A stretch of DNA of 64,000 nucleotides from Bradyrhizobium iriomotense (GCF_018130765.1 NZ_JAFCJZ010000003.1:1-64000), one strand, 5' to 3'; positions 32,468-43,093 are shown, numbered from the stretch's first letter. Notes: generated by a model from the letters alone, not told the origin. Translations and numbers: made by a program.

Positions 32468-33184
32468 GTGATCGCGGCGCAAGCGAGTACGACCGAAGCG
32501 ACAGTGCGTCTGCCGGCAGGCTCCGACACCGGCGGGCCGCATGCAGGAATAGAATTCTACCGCCTGCTGACCGGGCGCGATCCGGCAGAAGCCGATATCA
32601 GCACCGACGATGATTTCGACCGCCACGTCCTAGCCTCGATCCTGGCCGCGGCCGTGATGGATGGCGGTCCGATCGCAGAGCGCGTCGGTCTTTCGGAGCA
32701 GGAATTCAACAATCTGCTGACCGGCCATTTCCCGTCGGCCACGCTCCGCGCCTTCGCGTGGATACCGAAATCGACCTCCGAGATCGATGACGAGACCATC
32801 ATGGTACGCGACCTCCTGCTCGCTCAGCGCTCGAGCGACGGCGAAGTCGGCCATTGGCTCGCGGCGATGGTGGCACGGCGCGCGATGGAGCCGAACCATC
32901 TCTGGGAAGATCTCGGCTTGCGCGAGCGAGCGGAACTATCGCGCCTCCTGACACGTCATTTCGCGCCGCTGGCGACCCGCAACACCAGGAATATGCGCTG
33001 GAAGCGCTTCTTTTACCGCATGCTCTGCGAGGACGACGGCTTCGTGATGTGCACGACCCCGGTCTGCACGGAGTGCAACGATTTCGCGCTTTGCTTCGGC
33101 GAGGAAAGCGGCGAGAGCCGCATGGCCGAGCGTCGGCGGGAATTTTTGCGCGGCGGCGGCGATCATATCGATGACCCGAGGTGA
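32468..33184 (+). CDS. nifQ: NifQ, molybdenum donor for FeMo-cofactor
   Basis: 238-residue NifQ, an Fe-S protein that delivers molybdenum to the NifEN/NifH complex. The C-terminal cysteine motif MCTTPVCTECNDFALCFGEE (C-x4-C-x2-C-x5-C) is intact. It starts with GTG at 32468 in an otherwise typical context; no nearer ATG preserves the N-terminal domain. It lies 76 bp after nifH, with a hairpin between, and its stop touches the start region of the Irr-like gene. Confidence 0.93.
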   Translation: MIAAQASTTEATVRLPAGSDTGGPHAGIEFYRLLTGRDPAEADISTDDDFDRHVLASILAAAVMDGGPIAERVGLSEQEFNNLLTGHFPSATLRAFAWIPKSTSEIDDETIMVRDLLLAQRSSDGEVGHWLAAMVARRAMEPNHLWEDLGLRERAELSRLLTRHFAPLATRNTRNMRWKRFFYRMLCEDDGFVMCTTPVCTECNDFALCFGEESGESRMAERRREFLRGGGDHIDDPR

Positions 33185-33186
33185 TC

Positions 33187-33678
33187 ATGGACGCGTATCC
33201 GGAAATGTTCGTCATCGATACTTTGGATGCGGAACTGTCTGCGCAGAGCGAAATCCGGGACAGCGAATGTTCCGCATTCCGGCGGTTGCGCGACGCCGGC
33301 CTGCGACCGACGCGCCAGCGTGTGCTGTTGGCAGATTTGCTATTCGGCCAGGGACAGGGACACCGTCACGTCACCGCCGAGATGCTCTTTGCCGAGTCCG
33401 TTGAGGCCAACATTCAGCTTTCCCTGGCAACCGTCTACAACACGCTCAACCAATTCACCCAGGCCGGACTGTTGCGCCGCATTGGCCCGGATGGCTCGCG
33501 CTCGTTCTTCGATACCAACACGACGGTCCATCCGCATTTCTACCTTCACGGCGAGGATTGGCTGATCGACGTGCCGGAGACGCTCGTCCTCGAGCAGATG
33601 CCCGAACCATTGCCGGGGCATGAGATCTCGCGGCTCGACATCATCATCCATATCCGCCGCAAGTCCGGTGATACCTGA
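33187..33678 (+). CDS. Irr-like iron regulator (Fur superfamily)
   Basis: 163-residue Fur-family regulator closest to Irr: LRDAGLRPTRQRVLLADLLF, HVTAEMLFAESVEANIQLSL, ATVYNTLNQFTQAGLLRRIG, and the Irr-type end ISRLDIIIHIRRK. The His-rich site is reduced to VHPHFYLHG. The N-terminal heme regulatory motif (Gly-Cys-Pro) of Bradyrhizobium japonicum Irr is missing, so heme-triggered degradation may not apply. ATG 33187 follows GAGGTG; a GTG at 33181 is less likely. Located between nifQ and nifV, it could link iron status to cofactor synthesis. Confidence 0.83.
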   Translation: MDAYPEMFVIDTLDAELSAQSEIRDSECSAFRRLRDAGLRPTRQRVLLADLLFGQGQGHRHVTAEMLFAESVEANIQLSLATVYNTLNQFTQAGLLRRIGPDGSRSFFDTNTTVHPHFYLHGEDWLIDVPETLVLEQMPEPLPGHEISRLDIIIHIRRKSGDT

Positions 33679-33694
33679 CACGCCTGTCTGACGC

Positions 33695-33710
33695 TGTCGC
33701 ATTCGCGACA
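33695..33710. promoter_or_regulatory. NifA upstream activator site of nifV
   Basis: TGTCGCATTCGCGACA, exact TGT-N10-ACA and near-palindromic, 57 bp upstream of the -24 element at 33768. Confidence 0.87.
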
Positions 33711-33767
33711 AAGCGGACAGCGTCGATAAATCCATCAATTTCAACTGTTTGGCGGTCGTTCTGGCGA

Positions 33768-33782
33768 TGGCACGAGGGTTGC
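33768..33782 (+). promoter_or_regulatory. Sigma-54 promoter of nifV-cysE-nifW
   Basis: TGGCACGAGGGTTGC, perfect TGGCAC-N5-TTGC. The expected start of transcription (about 33793) supports the nifV ATG at 33820 rather than the upstream TTG/ATG codons. Confidence 0.93.
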
Positions 33783-33819
33783 TGAACTGTTGATCGGAAT
33801 GAATGATTGGAGGACGCGG

Positions 33820-35001
33820 ATGGCGTTTCCCGACCCAACGACCCGATCGAACGGAGTTCAGCCCCGATCCGTCGTTCTCAACGACACCACCCTGCGCGAC
33901 GGCGAACAGGCGCCGGGCGTCGCCTTCACCACCGCGGAGAAAGTCTCGATCGCACGTGCGCTGGCTTCCGCTGGCGTCACCGAGATCGAAGCGGGCACGC
34001 CCGCCATGGGCCATGACGAGGTGAGCGCGATCCGGGCCATCGTCGAAGCTGACCTTCCAGCAACCGCGATCGGCTGGTGCCGGATGCGGACATCGGACGT
34101 CGATGCGGCGATTGAAGCCGGCGTCTCCATGGTGAACGTCTCCATCCCGGCCTCCGACGTGCAGATCGCCGCGAAGCTCGGCGGCAGCCGGTCAGCAGCG
34201 CTGGAACAGGTGAGGCGGGTGGTCGGCTATGCCCGCGACAGGGAGCTCGACGTAGCTGTCGGCGGCGAGGATTCGTCCCGTGCCGATGTCGGCTTCCTCG
34301 TCGAGCTGATCGCTGCCGCAAAGGCTGCCGGTGCACGGCGCTTCCGTATTGCCGACACGTTGAGCGTGCTCGACCCCGATGCCGCCTTCGCGTTGCTGGC
34401 GGCACTTCGCGCCACCACCGACCTCGAGCTCGAATTCCACGGCCACGACGATCTGGGCCTCGCAACCGCCAACACGCTTGCCGCGATCAAGGCCGGTGCG
34501 ACGCATGCGTCCGTCACCGTGATCGGTCTCGGCGAGCGCGCGGGCAATGCCCCGCTGGAGGAGGTCGCGGTCGCGCTCAAGCAGCTCTATGGCTGCGACA
34601 CCGGTGTGGTGCTGTCCGAACTGGAGAAGGTGGCGTCCGTGGTTGCCACTGCGGCCGCACGCGCCATTCCCCTCAACAAGGCGATTGTGGGCGAGCACGT
34701 CTTCACCCATGAGTCCGGCATTCACGTCGACGGTCTTTTGAAAGATCAGCGCACCTACCAGGCGCTGGATCCGCGCCTGCTCGGCCGCTCCAATCGCATC
34801 GTGATCGGCAAGCATTCGGGGCTTGCCGCGATCACCGCGCTGCTCGCCGAGCTCCAGCTGTCCGTCAGTGCGGACGAAGCAAAGTCCGTCCTCGCCCGTG
34901 TCCGTCGACATGCCGTCGAGCACAAGGGCGCCGTTGCGCGCGAGACGGTAACGGCGATCTGGCGCGAGGTGCGCGAGCGCTCGCTTCTCAATTGCGCGTG
35001 A
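33820..35001 (+). CDS. nifV: Homocitrate synthase NifV
   Basis: 393-residue homocitrate synthase, which joins acetyl-CoA and 2-oxoglutarate to give the organic ligand of FeMo-cofactor. Metal and substrate motifs: [37 protein letters not shown] and [21 protein letters not shown] 33820 has GGAGG at the right distance and lies just after the predicted transcription start; two earlier start codons (33790, 33799) do not fit as well. nifV is missing from many strictly symbiotic rhizobia. Confidence 0.96.
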   Translation: MAFPDPTTRSNGVQPRSVVLNDTTLRDGEQAPGVAFTTAEKVSIARALASAGVTEIEAGTPAMGHDEVSAIRAIVEADLPATAIGWCRMRTSDVDAAIEAGVSMVNVSIPASDVQIAAKLGGSRSAALEQVRRVVGYARDRELDVAVGGEDSSRADVGFLVELIAAAKAAGARRFRIADTLSVLDPDAAFALLAALRATTDLELEFHGHDDLGLATANTLAAIKAGATHASVTVIGLGERAGNAPLEEVAVALKQLYGCDTGVVLSELEKVASVVATAAARAIPLNKAIVGEHVFTHESGIHVDGLLKDQRTYQALDPRLLGRSNRIVIGKHSGLAAITALLAELQLSVSADEAKSVLARVRRHAVEHKGAVARETVTAIWREVRERSLLNCA

Positions 35002-35008
35002 GGTGGTT

Positions 35009-35779
35009 ATGACCTGTGTCGTCGATATTCCGCTCGCCGAACCTTCCCCGTCCACACCGGTAAAGCCGTCCTTGCTGAAGTTGGTCCGCGAAGACGTCGG
35101 CTGCGTGCGCCAGCGCGATCCGGCCGCGCGGGGCCAGCTCGAGACGCTCCTGACCTATCCCGGCATCCACGCCCTGATCTGGTATCGTATCGCCAACCGG
35201 CTGTGGCTCTCGGGCTGGCGCTTTCCTGCGCGGCTGCTGTCCTGGTTCGGGCGCTTTGTCAGCAATGTCGACATTCATCCGGGTGCACGTATCGGTCATC
35301 GCTTCTTCATCGACCACGGCGCCTGTGTCGTCATCGGCGAGACCGCGGAGATCGGCGATGACGTTACGCTCTATCACGGCGTCACGCTCGGCGGCACGTC
35401 CTGGTATCCGGGCAAGCGCCATCCGACGCTCGAGGACGGCGTCGTGGTGGGGGCGGGTGCCAAGATCCTCGGGCCGATTACGGTCGCGGCGGGCGGGCGC
35501 GTCGGCGCCAATTCGGTCGTGATCGAGAGCACGCCGCCCGACGTCACCGTGGTCGGCATCCCCGCCCGCGTGGTGCGCCCGCAATTGAGCCATCGCCGCG
35601 TCGTCGGCCGGATCGACCTCGACCATCATCTGATGCCGGACCCCGTTGGGGACGCCATCGAAGTGCTGCTCGACCGCGTCGAGTTTCTCGAGGCGCGCCT
35701 GACCCACATGCAGAAGCGCCTGCGTGGTGCCGGCGAGCCGGTCCGCGGCGCAGCGATTATGGAGGCCGACAATGACTGA
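35009..35779 (+). CDS. cysE: Serine O-acetyltransferase, nif-linked
   Basis: 256-residue serine acetyltransferase (NifP/CysE type) that makes O-acetylserine for cysteine synthesis. The left-handed beta-helix is visible in [40 protein letters not shown] and [20 protein letters not shown]. The catalytic histidine is in [17 protein letters not shown] 35009 follows GTGAGGTGG. It is 7 bp after nifV and overlaps nifW by 8 bp; extra cysteine supply for Fe-S synthesis during fixation is its likely role. Confidence 0.93.
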   Translation: MTCVVDIPLAEPSPSTPVKPSLLKLVREDVGCVRQRDPAARGQLETLLTYPGIHALIWYRIANRLWLSGWRFPARLLSWFGRFVSNVDIHPGARIGHRFFIDHGACVVIGETAEIGDDVTLYHGVTLGGTSWYPGKRHPTLEDGVVVGAGAKILGPITVAAGGRVGANSVVIESTPPDVTVVGIPARVVRPQLSHRRVVGRIDLDHHLMPDPVGDAIEVLLDRVEFLEARLTHMQKRLRGAGEPVRGAAIMEADND

Positions 35780-36101
35780 CGGGATTCTCGCGCAACTGAA
35801 CAAGGCATCCGCGGCCGAGGAATTCTTCACGCTGCTCGGCGTCGACTACGATCCCAAGATCGTCAACGTGGCGCGGCTGCATATCCTGCGGCGCATGGGC
35901 CAGTACCTCGCCGGAGAAGACTTTGCTGGCGCTACGGATGAGATCGTGGCGGAGCGGTGCAGGGCCGTTCTGGAGCGTGCCTATGCCGACTTCGTCGCAT
36001 CCTCGCCGATCGATCAGCGTGTCTTCAAGGTCCTGAAGGACGCCGTCGCGCCGCAGCCCAAGCAGACGCCGACATTGGTGCAGATCGGTACGCTGAAGTG
36101 A
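35772..36101 (+). CDS. nifW: NifW, MoFe-protein stabilising factor
   Basis: 109-residue NifW, which binds or protects MoFe protein. Signature: [60 protein letters not shown]. The ATG at 35772 overlaps the cysE stop by 8 bp, with GGAGG upstream inside cysE. It is the last gene of the nifV unit. Confidence 0.94.
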   Translation: MTDGILAQLNKASAAEEFFTLLGVDYDPKIVNVARLHILRRMGQYLAGEDFAGATDEIVAERCRAVLERAYADFVASSPIDQRVFKVLKDAVAPQPKQTPTLVQIGTLK

Positions 36102-36111
36102 ACGTCCGCTC

Positions 36112-36127
36112 TGTCGCATTTGCGACG
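36112..36127. promoter_or_regulatory. Imperfect NifA site before fixA
   Basis: TGTCGCATTTGCGACG matches TGT-N10-ACA except for the last base, and resembles the perfect sites at 15882 and 33695. It lies 106 bp upstream of the fixA -24 element. Confidence 0.5.
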
Positions 36128-36233
36128 CGTGTCGCAGCAGCGTTGTCGGCTCCGCTGCCTGAAGTGGATGCAACCGATACCGTCGCTCTTCTAAGTCGCT
36201 GTATCGACGTCTGATTTTGATCGTTCGCGCAGT

Positions 36234-36248
36234 TGGTACGACACTTGC
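36234..36248 (+). promoter_or_regulatory. Sigma-54 promoter of fixABCX
   Basis: TGGTACGACACTTGC: TGGTAC-N5-TTGC, one base off consensus, 47 bp before the fixA ATG. Confidence 0.88.
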
Positions 36249-36295
36249 TGTTCTTGCTCTGAACCGAGTTCTGGAGACGAGTCCTGGAGAAGCAC

Positions 36296-37138
36296 ATGCA
36301 CATCGTCGTCTGCATCAAGCAGGTCCCCGACTCCGCGCAGATCCGCGTACATCCCGTGACCAACACCATCATGCGTCAGGGGGTGCCGACCATCATCAAC
36401 CCCTACGATCTCTTCGCGCTGGAGGCGGCGCTCGAGCTGCGCGACCAGTTCGGCGGGGAGGTCACGGTGCTGACCATGGGACCGCCTTCGGCCGAGGACA
36501 GTCTGCGCAAGGCGCTGACCTTCGGCGCCGATCGTGCGGTGCTGCTGACCGACCGATTCTTCGCCGGCGCCGATACGCTGGCCACGACCTATGCGCTCGC
36601 GACCGCGATCCGCAAGATCTCGACCGAGTTCGGCGCGCCCGATCTCGTCTTTACGGGCAAGCAGACCATCGATGGCGACACCGCGCAGGTCGGCCCCGGC
36701 ATCGCCAAGCGGCTCGGCCTGTTGCAGCTCACCTATGTCGCCAAGATCAGTGCGCTGGATTTACAGGCCCGCACTATTGACGCCGAGCGACGCTCCGAGG
36801 GCGGTGTGCAGCTTCTGCGCACCAGGCTGCCGTGCCTCGTCACTATGCTGGAGGCGACCAACCAGATCCGCCGCGGCGCAATGGCTGACGCGTTGCGCGC
36901 CGCGCGCGCGCCAATCGTGAAATGGAGTGCGCAGGATGCCGGCGTCGAGGACATCTCGAAATGCGGCCTGCGCGGCTCGCCCACCATCGTCAAGCGGGTG
37001 TTCGCGCCAGCCGCGCGCAGCGAGAAGGCGGTGCTGATCGAGTCTGGCGAACAGCCAGCGGAAGCGTTGATCGACGCCATCTTCAAGCGCCAGCCGGCGC
37101 TCGAGACCGAGCTGGCGGCGCTGGCGCGCGGCTATTGA
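36296..37138 (+). CDS. fixA: FixA, electron-transfer flavoprotein beta subunit
   Basis: 280-residue ETF-beta-type subunit of the FixABCX bifurcating complex, which uses NADH to reduce ferredoxin/flavodoxin for nitrogenase together with quinone. Typical sequence: [40 protein letters not shown] and [20 protein letters not shown]. First gene of the fix operon behind a sigma-54 promoter; fixB starts 19 bp downstream. Confidence 0.97.
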   Translation: MHIVVCIKQVPDSAQIRVHPVTNTIMRQGVPTIINPYDLFALEAALELRDQFGGEVTVLTMGPPSAEDSLRKALTFGADRAVLLTDRFFAGADTLATTYALATAIRKISTEFGAPDLVFTGKQTIDGDTAQVGPGIAKRLGLLQLTYVAKISALDLQARTIDAERRSEGGVQLLRTRLPCLVTMLEATNQIRRGAMADALRAARAPIVKWSAQDAGVEDISKCGLRGSPTIVKRVFAPAARSEKAVLIESGEQPAEALIDAIFKRQPALETELAALARGY

Positions 37139-37157
37139 GGCGAGGGGAGCAAGCATC

Positions 37158-38264
37158 ATGAGCACCGCACCAAAGACTGCCGCACCCGCCGCGGGGCGCG
37201 CCGCGACCAAGAAGGAGCTGCCCGAGCATTTCAAGGCCTACAAGCACGTCTGGGTCTTCATCGAACAGGAGCGCGGCCAGGTTCATCCCGTCTCCTGGGA
37301 GCTGATGGGCGCCGGCCGCAAGCTCGCCGACAAGCTCAAGGTCGATCTCGCCGCGGTCGTGATCGGGCCCGAAGGCGAGGCGACCCAGAGCGCCGCCGCC
37401 GAGGCCTTCTGCTACGGCGCCGATCTCGTCTATATGGTCGCCGACAATCTGCTCACCGACTACCGCAACGAGTCCTACACCAAGGCGCTGACCGACGTCG
37501 TCAACACCTACAAGCCAGAGATCCTGCTGCTCGGCGCCACCACGCTCGGCCGCGATCTCGCGGGCTCGGTGGCGACGACACTGCTCACCGGTCTCACCGC
37601 CGACTGCACCGAGCTTGACGTCGATGCCGACGGCTCGCTCGCCGCGACGCGCCCGACCTTTGGCGGCTCGCTGCTCTGCACGATCTACACGCTGAACTAC
37701 CGGCCGCAGATGGCGACGGTGCGGCCGCGCGTGATGCCGATGCCGGAACGCGTCGTGCGCCCGGTCGGCCGCATCGTCAGTCATCCGCTCGGCCTCGTCG
37801 AGGACGACATCGTGACCAAAGTGCTGTCGTTCCTGCCCGATCGCGATTCCGCAAAGTCCAATCTCGCCTACGCGGACGTCGTCGTCGCCGGCGGACTAGG
37901 GCTGGGATCACCAGAGAACTTCCAGCTCGTGCGCCAGCTCGCCACCGTGCTCGGGGCCGAATATGGCTGCTCGCGGCCGCTGGTGCAGAAGGGCTGGATC
38001 ACATCCGACCGGCAGATCGGCCAGACTGGTAAAACCATCCGGCCGAAGCTCTACATCGCCGCGGGCATCTCCGGCGCGATCCAGCATCGCGTCGGCGTCG
38101 AAGGGGCCGACCTCATCGTCGCCATCAACACCGACAGGAACGCGCCGATCTTCGATTTCGCCCATATGGGCATCGTCGCCGATGCCATCCGGCTGCTTCC
38201 GGCCCTGACCGCGGCGTTCCGTGCCCGGCTGTCACCGCATTCGCGCGACCGGATCGCGAGCTAG
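37158..38264 (+). CDS. fixB: FixB, electron-transfer flavoprotein alpha subunit
   Basis: 368-residue ETF-alpha-type subunit. FAD-binding features of the C-terminal half are present: [60 protein letters not shown] and [20 protein letters not shown]. The N-terminus is alanine-rich, then [20 protein letters not shown]. It is placed between fixA and fixC with 19- and 16-bp spacers. Confidence 0.97.
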   Translation: MSTAPKTAAPAAGRAATKKELPEHFKAYKHVWVFIEQERGQVHPVSWELMGAGRKLADKLKVDLAAVVIGPEGEATQSAAAEAFCYGADLVYMVADNLLTDYRNESYTKALTDVVNTYKPEILLLGATTLGRDLAGSVATTLLTGLTADCTELDVDADGSLAATRPTFGGSLLCTIYTLNYRPQMATVRPRVMPMPERVVRPVGRIVSHPLGLVEDDIVTKVLSFLPDRDSAKSNLAYADVVVAGGLGLGSPENFQLVRQLATVLGAEYGCSRPLVQKGWITSDRQIGQTGKTIRPKLYIAAGISGAIQHRVGVEGADLIVAINTDRNAPIFDFAHMGIVADAIRLLPALTAAFRARLSPHSRDRIAS

Positions 38265-38280
38265 AAGAGGGAGAGGCGTC

Positions 38281-39588
38281 ATGATCGAGGAGAAATTCGA
38301 TGCCATCGTCGTCGGCGCCGGCATGGCCGGCAACGCGGCGGCGCTCACGCTGGCCCAGCGCGGGCTGAAGGTGCTCCAGCTCGAGCGCGGCGAATATTCC
38401 GGTTCGAAGAACGTGCAGGGTGCGATCCTCTATGCCGACATGCTGGAGAAGCTGATCCCCGATTTCCGCGAGGACGCGCCGCTGGAACGGCACCTGGTCG
38501 AGCAGCGCTTCTGGATGATGGATGACCGCTCGCACACCGGCCTGCACTATCGTTCCGATGACTTCAACGAGGAGAAGCCGAACCGCTACACCATCATCCG
38601 CGCCCAGTTCGACAAATGGTTCTCCCAGAAGGTCCGGGAAGCCGGCGCGACGGTGCTGTGCGAGACGACGGTGACCGAGCTGGCACAAGATGCCTACGGC
38701 AGGGTGATCGGCGTGCGCACCGACCGCGCGGATGGCGAGATCCATGCCGACGTCGTGGTGCTGGCGGAGGGAGTCAACGGCCTGCTTGGGACCCGCGCGC
38801 ACCTGCGCGAGCGGCCCAAGCCCGACAAGGTCGCGCTCGCCGTGAAGGAGATGCATTTCCTGCCGCGTGAGACCATCGAGGCCCGCTTCAACCTCAAAGG
38901 CGACGAAGGCATGGTGATCGAAGCCGCAGGCACCATCTCCCGCGGCATGACCGGCATGGGCTTCATCTACGCCAACAAGGAGTGCATCTCGCTCGGCATC
39001 GGCTGCCTGGTCGCCGATTTCCAGCGCACCGGCGAGACGCCGTACGGCCTGCTCGATCGGTTCAAGCGCCATCCTTCGGTCGCCCCGCTGATCGAGGGCT
39101 CCGAAGTGAAGGAATATGCCGCGCACCTCATCCCCGAGGGAGGCTTCAAGGCGATCCCGCAGCTTTACGGCGAGGGCTGGGTTGTGGTCGGCGACGCCGC
39201 CCAGCTCAACAATGCCATCCATCGCGAGGGCTCGAATCTGGCGATGACGTCGGGCCGGATCGCGGCGGAGGCGATCTTCCAGGTCAAGTCGCGCAAGGAT
39301 CCGATGACGGCGGAGAACCTGGCGCTCTACAAGACGATGCTGGACGAGTCCTTCGTCATCAAGGACCTGAAGAAGTACAAGGACATGCCAGCGCTGATGC
39401 ACACCCAGTCGCAGAACTTCTTCCTGACCTATCCCGAACTCGTCTCCAGGGCGATGCAGAACTTCCTGCGCGTCGACGGCACGCCGAAGGTGGAGAAGGA
39501 GAAGACGACATTCAAATCGTTCATCAAGGCGCGCTCATGGAGCGGGCTGTTCGGCGATGCCTTCCGCCTCGCGCGCGCCTGGCGGTGA
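38281..39588 (+). CDS. fixC: FixC, flavoprotein-quinone oxidoreductase subunit
   Basis: 435-residue FAD-dependent oxidoreductase related to ETF:ubiquinone oxidoreductase, the quinone-facing subunit of FixABCX. The dinucleotide fold is [20 protein letters not shown], followed by the FAD motif [20 protein letters not shown]. The ATG at 38281 follows AGAGGGAGAGG and matches the family N-terminus [12 protein letters not shown]. fixX lies 36 bp downstream. Confidence 0.97.
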   Translation: MIEEKFDAIVVGAGMAGNAAALTLAQRGLKVLQLERGEYSGSKNVQGAILYADMLEKLIPDFREDAPLERHLVEQRFWMMDDRSHTGLHYRSDDFNEEKPNRYTIIRAQFDKWFSQKVREAGATVLCETTVTELAQDAYGRVIGVRTDRADGEIHADVVVLAEGVNGLLGTRAHLRERPKPDKVALAVKEMHFLPRETIEARFNLKGDEGMVIEAAGTISRGMTGMGFIYANKECISLGIGCLVADFQRTGETPYGLLDRFKRHPSVAPLIEGSEVKEYAAHLIPEGGFKAIPQLYGEGWVVVGDAAQLNNAIHREGSNLAMTSGRIAAEAIFQVKSRKDPMTAENLALYKTMLDESFVIKDLKKYKDMPALMHTQSQNFFLTYPELVSRAMQNFLRVDGTPKVEKEKTTFKSFIKARSWSGLFGDAFRLARAWR

Positions 39589-39624
39589 CAAGGAAATAGA
39601 TCACCAAGGACGGAGACCCAAACC

Positions 39625-39921
39625 ATGTCGATCGAGCCATCCGTGCGTGTCGAGGACAAGCTGTTCTACAACCGTTACCTGGTCGATGCCGGCCGCGCCC
39701 ATATCAAGGTGCGGCCCCACACCACGCCGTCGCCTGAGCTCCTGACGATGCTGAAGGCCTGCCCGGCGCGCTGCTATGAGCTCAACGACAAAGGGCAGGT
39801 TGAGATCACGGTCGACGGCTGCATCGAGTGCGGGACCTGCCGCGTGATTTGCGAGGGGAGTGGCGACATCGAGTGGAGCTATCCGCGCGGTGGCTACGGC
39901 GTGCTGTTCAAGTTCGGCTGA
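39625..39921 (+). CDS. fixX: FixX, ferredoxin-like subunit
   Basis: 98-residue ferredoxin-like subunit of FixABCX. Cysteine pattern: [20 protein letters not shown] and [20 protein letters not shown], sufficient for a [4Fe-4S] cluster with a second partial site. The C-terminus [13 protein letters not shown] is diagnostic. It transfers electrons between FixABC and ferredoxin or quinone. mop begins 3 bp after its stop. Confidence 0.97.
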   Translation: MSIEPSVRVEDKLFYNRYLVDAGRAHIKVRPHTTPSPELLTMLKACPARCYELNDKGQVEITVDGCIECGTCRVICEGSGDIEWSYPRGGYGVLFKFG

Positions 39922-39924
39922 CCC

Positions 39925-40131
39925 ATGAAGCTCAGCGCCCGAAACATTCTCCCGGGGCGGATCGTCGCCGTCACCAAGGGGACGACAACGGCCCATGTGA
40001 AGATCGAGCTCGCGCCGGGACTGGTCGTGTTTTCCGCGATCACCAACGAGGCAGTGGACGATCTCGCCCTGAAGGTGGGCGATACCGTCTCCGCGGTGAT
40101 CAAGTCATCCGACGTGATGATCGGCAAGTAG
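39925..40131 (+). CDS. mop: Molybdenum-binding protein Mop (single TOBE domain)
   Basis: 68-residue molbindin: [60 protein letters not shown]. It stores molybdate as an oligomer. It starts 3 bp after fixX, so it is transcribed with fixABCX. Its end overlaps by 27 bp the end of the convergent modC-DUF2478 gene. The neighbouring ModC lacks a TOBE domain, so Mop may supply the missing molybdate-sensing module. Confidence 0.92.
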   Translation: MKLSARNILPGRIVAVTKGTTTAHVKIELAPGLVVFSAITNEAVDDLALKVGDTVSAVIKSSDVMIGK

Positions 40132-41472
40132 CGCCGCAGATGCATCAGAGGGCAGGCGCGCGTCGCGCGCCCGCTTCATGCGCGACGACAGGTCCTGCCA
40201 CCAGCCCTCGATCGCACTTCGCTCGCACAAGAGGCTGGTGCCGATACCGCCGGTAAAATCATTCCAGGCGTCCAGGCATTTTTCCGGCACGGCCGTGAGC
40301 ACGGGAATACCGGCGGCGATGGCGCCGGCTAGCTCGTCGCGCAGGCCTTCGCCGGCGGCCTCCTGCTTGGAGAACTTGTTGATCACGACCAGGTCGACAT
40401 CCGCTGCGATCGCGCGTGTGACGGCGACCGCCGCTTCGGCCAGTCCCGCCGCGTCGAGCTTGCAGGCCATCGCGCCCGAGCCGAGCGGCTGGCAGATCGA
40501 AATCTCGCGGCCGGTCATCAGGTCGATTGCCTGCATGCCGACCTGACAGCCGGCGCCGTCCTTGATGTTGCGCTGGACGACCCCGCCGATCCGCTCGCCC
40601 GACCGCGCCAGAGTCTCGGCGAAGTCGGCGAGCAAAGCATCGACGTCGTCCTGCGAGCGGTAAAGGATTGCGGCGACGCGGTTCGGATCAATGTCGTGGA
40701 AGTCGATAGGCATGGAAGTCATCCTCATCCGGTTTCCTACGCTCTTCCGTCGTGGTGAGCAATCTCCATGCCGATCGCTGCTCCCGGCCAGCGGTATCGG
40801 ATGGAGGGTATGCAGCGGGCCGGAGCCGACGACGCGGCCCTGTTCCATCAGCACCAGATGATCGGCAAAGCGCTCGATCTCCGTCATGTCATGGCTGATA
40901 TAAAATACCGGCAGCGACAGCCGCTCGTGCACCCGCTCGAGGAATGGCAAGATCTCATTCTTGGTGGTGCGGTCGAGCGCCGCCAGCGGCTCGTCCATCA
41001 GCAGCAGCTTCGGCTGCGACAGCAGCGCACGGCCGATTGCGACGCGCTGCCGTTCGCCGCCGGAGAGGCGGTTCGGCGCGCGATCGAGCAGCGCGGAAAG
41101 GCCAAGCAGCTCCACGACCTCGTCGAAGCCGATCTGCACCCCTGCGGCCTTCGGTGCGCCGAATAGCAGATTGCTGCGTACCGAGAGATGCGGAAACAGG
41201 CTCGCTTCCTGGAACACATAGCCGATCGGTCGCCGATGCACGGGGCGAAACGACTTGCGGTCCTGCCAAATATCGCCGTCGACCGCGCAAAAGCCGTCGG
41301 CCATGCGTTGCAGGCCGGCGATGCAGCGCGCCACGCTGGTCTTGCCGCAGCCGGAAGGGCCGAAGATCGCGGTAACGCCTGTAGCTGGCACGCTGAGCGC
41401 GACATCGAGCGTGAAGGTGCCCAGCCTGCCGCGGAAGGCCGCATTGATCTGGCCGGGTTCGGCGTGCCTCAC
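40105..41472 (-). CDS. modC: ModC molybdate-transporter ATPase fused in frame to a DUF2478-type domain
   Basis: One uninterrupted 455-codon frame. Residues 1 to about 235 are the ModC ATPase: [61 protein letters not shown]. The usual C-terminal TOBE domain is missing. A polar linker ([16 protein letters not shown]) leads into a C-terminal half with [31 protein letters not shown] and [20 protein letters not shown], typical of DUF2478 proteins found beside mod genes. GTG start 41472 overlaps the modB stop (GTGA) behind AGGAGG. Internal ATGs at 40728, 40722 and 40713 could also start a separate 205-aa DUF2478 protein. Confidence 0.85.
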   Translation of the reverse strand: MRHAEPGQINAAFRGRLGTFTLDVALSVPATGVTAIFGPSGCGKTSVARCIAGLQRMADGFCAVDGDIWQDRKSFRPVHRRPIGYVFQEASLFPHLSVRSNLLFGAPKAAGVQIGFDEVVELLGLSALLDRAPNRLSGGERQRVAIGRALLSQPKLLLMDEPLAALDRTTKNEILPFLERVHERLSLPVFYISHDMTEIERFADHLVLMEQGRVVGSGPLHTLHPIPLAGSSDRHGDCSPRRKSVGNRMRMTSMPIDFHDIDPNRVAAILYRSQDDVDALLADFAETLARSGERIGGVVQRNIKDGAGCQVGMQAIDLMTGREISICQPLGSGAMACKLDAAGLAEAAVAVTRAIAADVDLVVINKFSKQEAAGEGLRDELAGAIAAGIPVLTAVPEKCLDAWNDFTGGIGTSLLCERSAIEGWWQDLSSRMKRARDARLPSDASAALLADHHVG

Positions 41473-42155
41473 GCGGCGATCCTCCTGCCGCGCTTGTCGA
41501 TCAGCGTCATGGTCAGGATGACGGCGAAGGCGAAGATCACCATGAAGCCCGCGAGGATGCTCGCCTCGCGCCAGCGTGAGGTCTCGACATAATCGAAGAT
41601 CGCGACCGACAGCACTTTTGTGCGGCCGGGAATGTTGCCGCCGATCATCAGCACGAGGCCGAACTCGCCGACGGTGTGCGCAAAGCCGAGCACCGCGCCG
41701 GTCAGGAAACCTGGCCGCGCCAGCGGCACCGCGACGGTCCAGAACGTACGCAGGGGTGAGGCGCGCAAGGTCGCGGCGACCTCGAGCGGCCGCTCGCCCA
41801 TCGCGGCGAAGGCATTCCGGATCGGCTGAACCACGAAGGGCATCGAATACACCACCGAGCCGATGACCAAGCCCTCGAAGGTGAAGGCGAGCGTGCGCGC
41901 GCCCCACAGGCGTGCGATCCATCCGCCCGGTCCATCCGGGCCGAGCAGCACCAGGAGATAGAAGCCAAGCACGGTCGGCGGCAGCACCAGCGGCAGCGCG
42001 ACCACGCTTGCGATGATCTCGGTCCACCAGCCCTTGGCGTGCGCCAGCCACCAGGCCAGCGGCGTCGCCAGCACCAGCAGGATCGCAGTCGAGATCGCGG
42101 CGAGCTCGATCGTGAGCAGGACCGACTGACGGATCTCCGCCGACCAGATCTCCAT
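41469..42155 (-). CDS. modB: ModB, molybdate ABC transporter permease
   Basis: 228-residue inner-membrane permease with five to six hydrophobic segments (for example [40 protein letters not shown] and [20 protein letters not shown]). The cytoplasmic coupling loop [20 protein letters not shown] contains the EAA-type motif. It is followed by modC with overlapping stop and start, and preceded by modA with a 5-bp spacer. Confidence 0.96.
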   Translation of the reverse strand: MEIWSAEIRQSVLLTIELAAISTAILLVLATPLAWWLAHAKGWWTEIIASVVALPLVLPPTVLGFYLLVLLGPDGPGGWIARLWGARTLAFTFEGLVIGSVVYSMPFVVQPIRNAFAAMGERPLEVAATLRASPLRTFWTVAVPLARPGFLTGAVLGFAHTVGEFGLVLMIGGNIPGRTKVLSVAIFDYVETSRWREASILAGFMVIFAFAVILTMTLIDKRGRRIAA

Positions 42156-42160
42156 GCGCG

Positions 42161-42913
42161 TCAGCTCTGCCCGTCCAGCACGTAGCCGTACTTCTCGATG
42201 ATGGCACGTGCCTCGGGTCCCCTAAGGAAGGCGATGAACGCGCCGGCGGCCTCGTTTCCGGCGCCGGTCTTCAGCAGCACCGCGTCCTGGCGGATCGGAT
42301 TATAGAGCGCCTGCGGCACCACCCAGCGCGAACCGGCATCGCTGCCGGTCAATTGCGACAGCGCGACGAAGCCGACTTCGGCATTCCCGGTCTCGACGAA
42401 TTGATAGGCTTGGGTGATGGTCGCGCCCTCCACCAGCTTCGGCTTCAGGGCGTCGTACAGGTTCAGCGACTTCATCGTTTCCACGGCGGCGAGCCCGTAA
42501 GGCGCGGCGGCCGGATTGCAGATCGAGAGTTTTGCGAAGGAGGCGGTCTTCAGCGTCTCCTCGCCGGTGACGATGCCGGGCGACTTGCTCCACAGCACGA
42601 GCTTGCCGATCGCGTAGGTGAAGCGGCTGTCCGCGACGGCAAGACCGTCCTCGACGAGCTTCCTCGGTCGTGAATCGTCGGCGGACAGCAACACCTGGAA
42701 CGGCGCGCCCTGCGTGATCTGGGTGTAGAACTGGCCGCTCGCCCCGAAGCTCAGCACAGCCTCGTGTCCCGTCTTCTGCTTGAAGAGGGCGGCGATCTCC
42801 TTGGCAGCATCGGTGAAGTTGGCGGCGACGGCCACATTGGTCTGTGCGGCTTGCGCCCCGGTGGATGTGAGCAGCAGGCCTGCGGCGACGGCGATCGTAC
42901 GAAACAGTTTCAT
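42161..42913 (-). CDS. modA: ModA, periplasmic molybdate-binding protein
   Basis: 250-residue binding protein. A cleavable signal peptide is clear ([20 protein letters not shown], then QAAQT). The mature part starts [20 protein letters not shown] and has [39 protein letters not shown] and [18 protein letters not shown], the oxyanion-binding regions. The ATG at 42913 is set by the signal peptide. Upstream lie a minus-strand sigma-54 promoter (42987) and a NifA site (43094), so the mod operon looks nif-regulated. Confidence 0.96.
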   Translation of the reverse strand: MKLFRTIAVAAGLLLTSTGAQAAQTNVAVAANFTDAAKEIAALFKQKTGHEAVLSFGASGQFYTQITQGAPFQVLLSADDSRPRKLVEDGLAVADSRFTYAIGKLVLWSKSPGIVTGEETLKTASFAKLSICNPAAAPYGLAAVETMKSLNLYDALKPKLVEGATITQAYQFVETGNAEVGFVALSQLTGSDAGSRWVVPQALYNPIRQDAVLLKTGAGNEAAGAFIAFLRGPEARAIIEKYGYVLDGQS

Positions 42914-42986
42914 GATGAACTCCAGCGGACGGTAACCGCCTCCGCGCCAGCCTGATTGCTGCGAGGCGACGACCATGATGGGCTCA

Positions 42987-43001
42987 GCAATCGGCGTGCC
43001 G
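42987..43001 (-). promoter_or_regulatory. Sigma-54 promoter of modABC
   Basis: Minus-strand CGGCACGCCGATTGC: CGGCAC-N5-TTGC, one base from consensus, 73 bp upstream of the modA ATG. Confidence 0.75.
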
Positions 43002-43093
43002 GATGCGCCGATCGGAGTCTGGTGCGCGCCTTGCAGAAATGAACGTCAAAAGCGGAACTTCCAGCCCCTTGCGGCGGCGGGACCGACGATCCG

